A stretch of 10,260 nt of DNA from Zoogloeaceae bacterium (lineage in GTDB: Bacteria > Pseudomonadota > Gammaproteobacteria > Burkholderiales > Rhodocyclaceae), in contig JAISSL010000202.1 of assembly GCA_031273145.1 (NCBI GenBank), forward strand, positions 1 through 10,260, in the 5' to 3' direction. The notes beneath the pieces are model-generated. The model was not told the DNA's origin. It ran no database searches and was given only the letters and a program-made list of their open reading frames with translations. The translations under genes and the position numbers were made by a program. Of this stretch, positions 6,731 to 10,260 are shown piece after piece (within the stretch, counting starts at the first letter, position 1; every line of letters begins with the position of its first letter).

Positions 6731-6745
6731 ACCTTTCACCAACCA
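6731..6745 (+). repeat. 15-bp leader repeat, copy 2 (before gene B)
   Basis: Identical to the word at 331-345. It is followed by a gaaggag ribosome binding site (6750-6756) and aatcaaATG. The nearly equal distance to the start codon (17 nt against 18) in both copies shows that the whole initiation region was duplicated with the gene. Confidence 0.85.
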
Positions 6746-6762
6746 GCACGAAGGAGAATCAA

Positions 6763-7470
6763 ATGACAAACAACTCACACCCGGTATCCACAAAGGACTA
6801 TGACGAAAATCGGACACGCGGAATCATGATTTGCGGTATCAATGGCGGCAAATCAAAGAAAGATGAGGAGCGCGCTGCTTCGGGGGGACAAGCTGAGGAG
6901 AGATATTCTTCCTTCTTCTCAGATCAAGGCCGCAGTCCGAAGGCCGCCAACAATTATCGGTTCAGAAATAGGCTCCTGACATGGTTCATCCATTGTTGGG
7001 GTATCAAGTTGGAGACGCGCAGAGGTCATGATGGGGCATTTGAGCGTTCCTTTTTTCAAACCAACTGGCTTGATACCCAGTCACACGACGCTAAGGGCAT
7101 TTCGCACGAAGTGCTGGTGGATGGGGCGGATGGTTTTCTAAAACTTCTGGAACAAAGAGAACCTTCGGTCATTATGTTCTTTGGCTCTGGACTGATTGAG
7201 GCGCTGAACGACCCACGAATCCGTGATCGCGTCATAAATATACTGGGCAAATGGTCTGGCAAGACAGACGGTTGTACCGTCGACAGATGTATCGTCGACA
7301 AATTTGGGAGGAAGACCCAGATCAAATTCGAGATGAAAACCCAGAAATTTGGCGAAACGTACATCATTGGCTTGCCACACCCACAGAGATGGGGGCTTTC
7401 AGATGAATACGTTGAGAAACTAAGGCCGCCTGATCTGGAAACAATCCTTAAGTACAGCAAGCCTGCCTGA
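6763..7470 (+). CDS. Gene B: unrecognised 235-aa protein, possible uracil-DNA glycosylase-like fold; paralogue of gene A
   Basis: The start at 6763 has a strong ribosome binding site and aligns with the gene A initiation region; the frame is open further upstream but overlaps the TPR gene. It shares with gene A the blocks GIMICGINGG (20-29), RFRNR..TWF..CWG (66-80), GAFERSFFQTNW (91-102), SVIMFFGSGL (135-144), LNDPRIRDRVINILGK (148-163), KTQKFGETYIIGLPHP (192-207). The order of motifs suggests a uracil-DNA glycosylase-like fold, as argued for gene A; catalytic competence cannot be judged. Differences: it lacks the N-terminal cysteine cluster, has a different glycine/serine-rich segment at about 30-60, and has an insertion with a CTVDR/CIVDK duplication (171-180). 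It lies 43 nt after the TPR gene and is probably its operon partner. Confidence 0.8.
   Translation: MTNNSHPVSTKDYDENRTRGIMICGINGGKSKKDEERAASGGQAEERYSSFFSDQGRSPKAANNYRFRNRLLTWFIHCWGIKLETRRGHDGAFERSFFQTNWLDTQSHDAKGISHEVLVDGADGFLKLLEQREPSVIMFFGSGLIEALNDPRIRDRVINILGKWSGKTDGCTVDRCIVDKFGRKTQIKFEMKTQKFGETYIIGLPHPQRWGLSDEYVEKLRPPDLETILKYSKPA
7273..7302 (+). repeat. 15-bp tandem duplication inside gene B
   Basis: Two adjacent 15-mers, tgtaccgtcgacaga and tgtatcgtcgacaaa, encode CTVDR and CIVDK. They differ at three bases. Gene A has no such segment at the corresponding place, so the duplication arose in B or was lost in A. Confidence 0.8.
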
Positions 7471-7477
7471 AATCCTA

Positions 7478-7554
7478 GAACACGGGGCTGCCTGAATCTC
7501 CGCCATGAATGGTGGCGATTACGGGTTCCCCGTGTTCAGGGGCGCTCCCCTGAA
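7478..7554 (+). other. Composite stem-loop after gene B
   Basis: A 10-bp perfect inverted repeat, GAACACGGGG (7478-7487) with CCCCGTGTTC (7528-7537), encloses the trailer repeat and a small inner stem (cgcca 7501-7505 with tggcg 7513-7517). Its right arm overlaps a second hairpin, TTCAGGGG (7535-7542) with CCCCTGAA (7547-7554) around cgct. The two stems exclude each other because they share 7535-7537. No T-run follows, so this may act as an mRNA 3' end, a mobile palindrome or an alternative-structure switch rather than a normal intrinsic terminator. Confidence 0.6.
7488..7510 (+). repeat. 23-bp trailer repeat, copy 2 (after gene B)
   Basis: Identical to 1121-1143. In gene A the repeat contains the stop codon; here it begins 18 nt after the stop of gene B, while the similar sequence gcctgcctgaaatc overlaps the stop itself. 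The end of B has therefore changed since the duplication. Confidence 0.8.
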
Positions 7555-7655
7555 ACATCAGCCGTACCCCGGTTTGCAAAACAGCAGGCAGGCATTTATG
7601 CTCATGTCCATAATGTCTGCGTTCCCAGGAAAGCATTTTTTGAAAGTGGTTACCC

Positions 7656-8414
7656 ATGTTCGACATCGCCTACACCCATCATCACGGCAAGCAGTGCCCG
7701 CATCAGGAGGACGCCCTCTGGAACGGTCAGCAGACCATTCAGAAAAAGTCCATCCTTAGCGCCGCCTACACGCATTCCGCCGATTCTCTGCTGCTGGCGG
7801 TAGCCGACGGCGTTGCGACCAGCCCGCAGCCTCATCTCGCCAGCCGGTTCGTCATCGAAACCCTGGCGCGAATCGGGGGCGCCGATGTGCCGCTCACGAC
7901 AAGGTTGATCCGCGACCTCCACGGCTGTCTGTGCGACCGTTACGCCAAGGGGCGCACCGTGGGCACTTCAACGACCCTGGTCGCCGCCCGCTGCGCCGGT
8001 GATCTGTGCGAAATCGTCAACGTCGGCGATAGCCGCGCCTACCTGATTTCGGCCAACGGCGCGTGGACGCAGGCAAGCCGTGACCATACGTTTCTCAACG
8101 ACCTGATTGACCAGGGCATTGCCGACCCGGACGGAAAATACGCCAGCATCTATCAGTCACTGGTGCACTGCCTGACCGCCGAGTATGAGGAAGATGGCTT
8201 CGCCATCCACAGCCGCCAGTCGCCATTTCTCCCCGGAGATAGCCTGTTGCTGTGCAGCGACGGTCTGCACGATGTTTTGGGTGATGAGAAGCTGCGTGAC
8301 CTCTTCGACGCTTCGCTCGCGCCGCTGGAGCAGGTAAAAATCTGGCGCAAGGCCGTCATGCAGGCAGGCGCGCCGGATAATCTTTCGATTATTCTTGCGC
8401 GTCGGCTTGCCTGA
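7656..8414 (+). CDS. PP2C-type (PPM) serine/threonine protein phosphatase
   Basis: A 252-aa protein covering just a PPM catalytic domain. The family motifs are in order: QEDA with D19, AVADGV with the metal-binding D51-G52, GTSTTLVAA (103-111), VNVGDSRAYLI (121-131), SRDHTF (141-146), LLLCSDGLHDVL with D202, and PDNLSIIL with D241-N242. All metal ligands expected for Mn/Mg-dependent dephosphorylation of Ser/Thr are present. No membrane segment or sensor domain is fused. The usual genomic partner, a Hanks-type kinase, is not in the window. It lies 185 nt after gene B, across the composite stem-loop, so membership in the island operon is possible but not shown. The ribosome binding site is weak. 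Its codon use looks like that of mtaD, so it may belong to the older chromosome instead of the island. Confidence 0.93.
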   Translation: MFDIAYTHHHGKQCPHQEDALWNGQQTIQKKSILSAAYTHSADSLLLAVADGVATSPQPHLASRFVIETLARIGGADVPLTTRLIRDLHGCLCDRYAKGRTVGTSTTLVAARCAGDLCEIVNVGDSRAYLISANGAWTQASRDHTFLNDLIDQGIADPDGKYASIYQSLVHCLTAEYEEDGFAIHSRQSPFLPGDSLLLCSDGLHDVLGDEKLRDLFDASLAPLEQVKIWRKAVMQAGAPDNLSIILARRLA

Positions 8415-8542
8415 TTTTCAGCCAACCAGCTTCTCCAGAAAACAGGCATTCATACGATTACCCTGGGTAGATACCACTGATTACAATATTCCTGGCAAAC
8501 TTCTGGTAAGGTATGCGTATTTTCATAACGCTTGCGGCTGCC

Positions 8543-9913
8543 ATGATTTCCGAACCCGCGCCTGCCCTGGATCGCCAGCCCGATCTCGTCATCCACGCCC
8601 GTTATCTGGCGCAGGTGGAGAGCGCCAATCTGCTTGAGCATCACTCCGTCGTGATATCCAACGGGCGGATTACGGACATCCTGCCCTCAACCCTGGCGCG
8701 GGCGCACTACACGCCCCTTGAGAGCGTGGAACTGGATGAGCATCTGCTCATTCCCGGCCTCATCAACCTGCATACCCACGCGGCCATGACCCTGATGCGC
8801 GGCTTGGCCGACGATCTGCCCCTGATGGTCTGGCTGAAGGAACACATCTGGCCTCTGGAAGCGGCGATAGTTTCCAAATCCTTCGTCCACGATGGCACGC
8901 TTCTGGCCTGCGCGGAAATGCTGAAAGGCGGCATCACCACATTTGCCGACATGTATTTTTTTCCCGACGCGGTTGCCGAAGCGGCGGTAACGGCTGGAAT
9001 GCGGGCGGCGCTCGGTATCATCGTGCTGGAATTTCCCAGCAATTACGCGAGCGACGCTTCCGACTATCTGCACAAGGGCTTGGCAACGCTCGACCAGTGG
9101 CTCGACCATCCCCTAATCAGCTTCTGCCTTGCGCCACACGCGCCCTATAGCGTTAGCGACGCAAGCCTGGAGCGCATCCAGACCCTCGCCGCCCAACTGG
9201 AATTGCCAATCCACACCCACATTCATGAAACCAGCGAGGAAATTCGGCAACATCTGGAAGAATTCGGCTGTCGTCCCCTGCATCGCTTCGCAAGGCTTGG
9301 CATTCTGGGGGGACAGTTCATCGGCGCTCATGCCGTGCATCTTCTGGAGGAAGAGCTGGAATTGCTTGCCCGGCATAACGGGAGCATCGCCCATTGTCCG
9401 GCCTCGAACCTGAAACTGGGGAGCGGCATTGCGCCAGTCGGCGCGATGCTCGCGCAGGGCATCAATGTCGGTCTTGGCACGGATGGCGCGGCCAGCAACA
9501 ACCGTCTGGATATTCTCGCGGAAATGCGGCTTGCCAGCCTGCTCGCCAAGGGCGTAGGCGGCAATGCCGAGGCGCTTTCCGCCTGGCAGGCGCTCTACAT
9601 GGCGACTATGGGCGGCGCAATCGCTCTGGGGAAGGAAGGGGAGATCGGCTCGATTACCGTCGGCAAGCGCGCCGACCTTTCCGCCGTTCAGTTGAGCAGC
9701 CTTTCCCTTTCTCCCTGTTATCATCCGGTCTCCCACCTTGTCCATTGCGCCGGGCGGGAAAACGTCAGCCACGTCTGGATAGATGGCAAGTGTTGTGTCG
9801 CGGACAAGGTTTTGACCAGCCTAAATGTAACAGAGTTGAAAAATTCTGTTCGACTATGGCAAAATAGAACTGTTTCATGCTTGAGATCCGGTATAGGTAT
9901 TAAGCAAAACTAG
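8543..9913 (+). CDS. mtaD: 5-methylthioadenosine/S-adenosylhomocysteine deaminase-like TRZ/ATZ hydrolase
   Basis: An amidohydrolase-superfamily enzyme expected to deaminate methylthioadenosine, S-adenosylhomocysteine or related adenosine derivatives in purine and methionine salvage. With the start at 8543 it has 456 residues; an ATG at 8513 in frame would add ten (MRIFITLAAA). Neither start has a good ribosome binding site; 8543 is preferred because the preceding ten residues look unlike the family start, which normally begins just before the beta-strand seen here as DLVIHARYL. Numbering from 8543: metal ligands H77 and H79 in NLHTHAAM, H226 in HTHIHE with catalytic E229, and D314 in GTDGAASNN. 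Substrate residues E106 (WPLE), H199 (APHAPYS) and H263 (GAHAVHL) are also present, so it appears active. A clear terminator follows. Substrate specificity within the family cannot be decided by eye. Confidence 0.9.
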   Translation: MISEPAPALDRQPDLVIHARYLAQVESANLLEHHSVVISNGRITDILPSTLARAHYTPLESVELDEHLLIPGLINLHTHAAMTLMRGLADDLPLMVWLKEHIWPLEAAIVSKSFVHDGTLLACAEMLKGGITTFADMYFFPDAVAEAAVTAGMRAALGIIVLEFPSNYASDASDYLHKGLATLDQWLDHPLISFCLAPHAPYSVSDASLERIQTLAAQLELPIHTHIHETSEEIRQHLEEFGCRPLHRFARLGILGGQFIGAHAVHLLEEELELLARHNGSIAHCPASNLKLGSGIAPVGAMLAQGINVGLGTDGAASNNRLDILAEMRLASLLAKGVGGNAEALSAWQALYMATMGGAIALGKEGEIGSITVGKRADLSAVQLSSLSLSPCYHPVSHLVHCAGRENVSHVWIDGKCCVADKVLTSLNVTELKNSVRLWQNRTVSCLRSGIGIKQN

Positions 9914-9914
9914 T

Positions 9915-9939
9915 CAGACCTGATGTTCAGGTCTGTTTT
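9915..9939 (+). terminator. Intrinsic terminator of mtaD
   Basis: A perfect 9-bp stem, CAGACCTGA (9915-9923) with TCAGGTCTG (9927-9935), closes a 3-nt loop and is followed at once by TTTT. It lies one base after the mtaD stop and separates that gene from the lipoprotein gene. Confidence 0.88.
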
Positions 9940-9973
9940 CAACATTGTTCAACAAAGCAATAAAGGAACAAAC

Positions 9974-10260
9974 ATGGAAAAACTTTTACAAAAATTTCTC
10001 GCTCTCGTCATGGTTGGCATGGTAGCCGCGCTGACAGGCTGTGCTTCTACTCCGCCTCCAGCGGAAGAAGCGCCGCCGCCTCCTCCTCCTGCGGACACTG
10101 CCGCGCCTGAGGCCGCTCCTGCCGATACTCCCAGTCCCAGCCCTAGTTCTACCGCCAAGGTTGATCTGACTTCCTTTGCCCTGTTCGATTTCGGCAAGGC
10201 TACGCTGCGTCCAATAGGCAAATCCACGCTGGATGGGCTTATTGCCCAAGCCAGGGATGC
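9974..10260 (+). CDS. OmpA-family outer-membrane lipoprotein, 5' part only (runs off window)
   Basis: The start follows a ribosome binding site (aaagga, 9962-9967). The first 22 residues form a lipoprotein signal peptide: positive residues K3 and K7, a hydrophobic core, and the lipobox LTGC with lipidated C23. A linker rich in proline and alanine (about 27-58) leads into the start of an OmpA-like peptidoglycan-binding domain, VDLTSFALFDFGKATLRPIGKSTLDGL. It is expected to anchor the outer membrane to peptidoglycan. The C-terminal domain, including the conserved Asp and Arg that bind diaminopimelate, lies beyond the window. As it follows a terminator, it needs its own promoter; the AT-rich stretch 9937-9961 is short for one and I cannot point to boxes. 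Confidence 0.9.
   Translation, partial: MEKLLQKFLALVMVGMVAALTGCASTPPPAEEAPPPPPPADTAAPEAAPADTPSPSPSSTAKVDLTSFALFDFGKATLRPIGKSTLDGLIAQARD

Noticed and set aside
6619..6762. Earlier in-frame ATG for gene B at 6619
   Set aside because: It would overlap the TPR gene by 100 nt, has no ribosome binding site, and the duplicated initiation region fixes the start at 6763.
7505..7759. 84-codon + frame between gene B and PP2C
   Set aside because: Its ATG is inside the trailer repeat, it has no ribosome binding site and overlaps the PP2C start in another frame.
8459..8469. Short palindrome TACCCTGGGTA before mtaD as an operator
   Set aside because: Five-base arms are expected often by chance and no promoter boxes could be placed next to it with confidence.
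9113..9772. Antisense open frame (219 codons) opposite mtaD, and a + frame at 9394-9867
   Set aside because: Both are shadows of a well-supported amidohydrolase with all catalytic residues.

Overview
The window looks like a chromosomal segment of a Gram-negative proteobacterium, most likely a betaproteobacterium. The evidence is a DnaQ-type proofreading exonuclease, a lipoprotein signal peptide on an OmpA-domain protein, and an MtaD-type TRZ/ATZ hydrolase next to that OmpA gene. The exact taxon cannot be read from the sequence. All recognisable genes lie on the + strand.

Housekeeping genes frame the window. On the left (1-322) is the 3' end of dnaQ. On the right are an mtaD-like deaminase (about 8543-9913) with a clear intrinsic terminator (9915-9939), then the start of an OmpA-family lipoprotein (9974 to the window end). 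Between them lies an accessory island (about 331-8414).

The island is organised as follows. Gene A (364-1128) is an unrecognised protein with motifs that resemble the uracil-DNA glycosylase fold. A 0.4-kb stretch of palindromic and degenerate intergenic repeats follows (1129-1546). Next is a remarkable in-frame triplication of a translation-initiation region (1562-1735) that leads into a tandem AAA+ ATPase (1721-3754). Then come a WYL-domain regulator (3811-4821), a 633-residue long-unit TPR protein whose start codon overlaps the WYL stop (4818-6719), gene B (6763-7470), which is a paralogue of gene A, and an orphan PP2C-type phosphatase (7656-8414).

Two structural signals suggest the island is one unit. 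First, genes A and B share not only protein motifs but also a 15-bp leader word before the Shine-Dalgarno and a 23-bp word at or just after the stop, so a whole gene plus flanks was duplicated and now brackets the ATPase-WYL-TPR core as direct repeats. Second, the A, B, ATPase and WYL genes all carry the word CCAACC 14-18 nt before the start codon, just 5' of the ribosome binding site; dnaQ's neighbour genes PP2C and mtaD do not.

A reasonable but unproven reading is a regulated, ATP-driven response system: a WYL ligand-sensing regulator, a double AAA+ motor, a TPR scaffold or sensor, two nucleic-acid-related proteins as possible effectors, and a phosphatase. WYL proteins often regulate phage-defence loci, which makes defence a hypothesis to test. 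I do not recognise this gene set as a named system.
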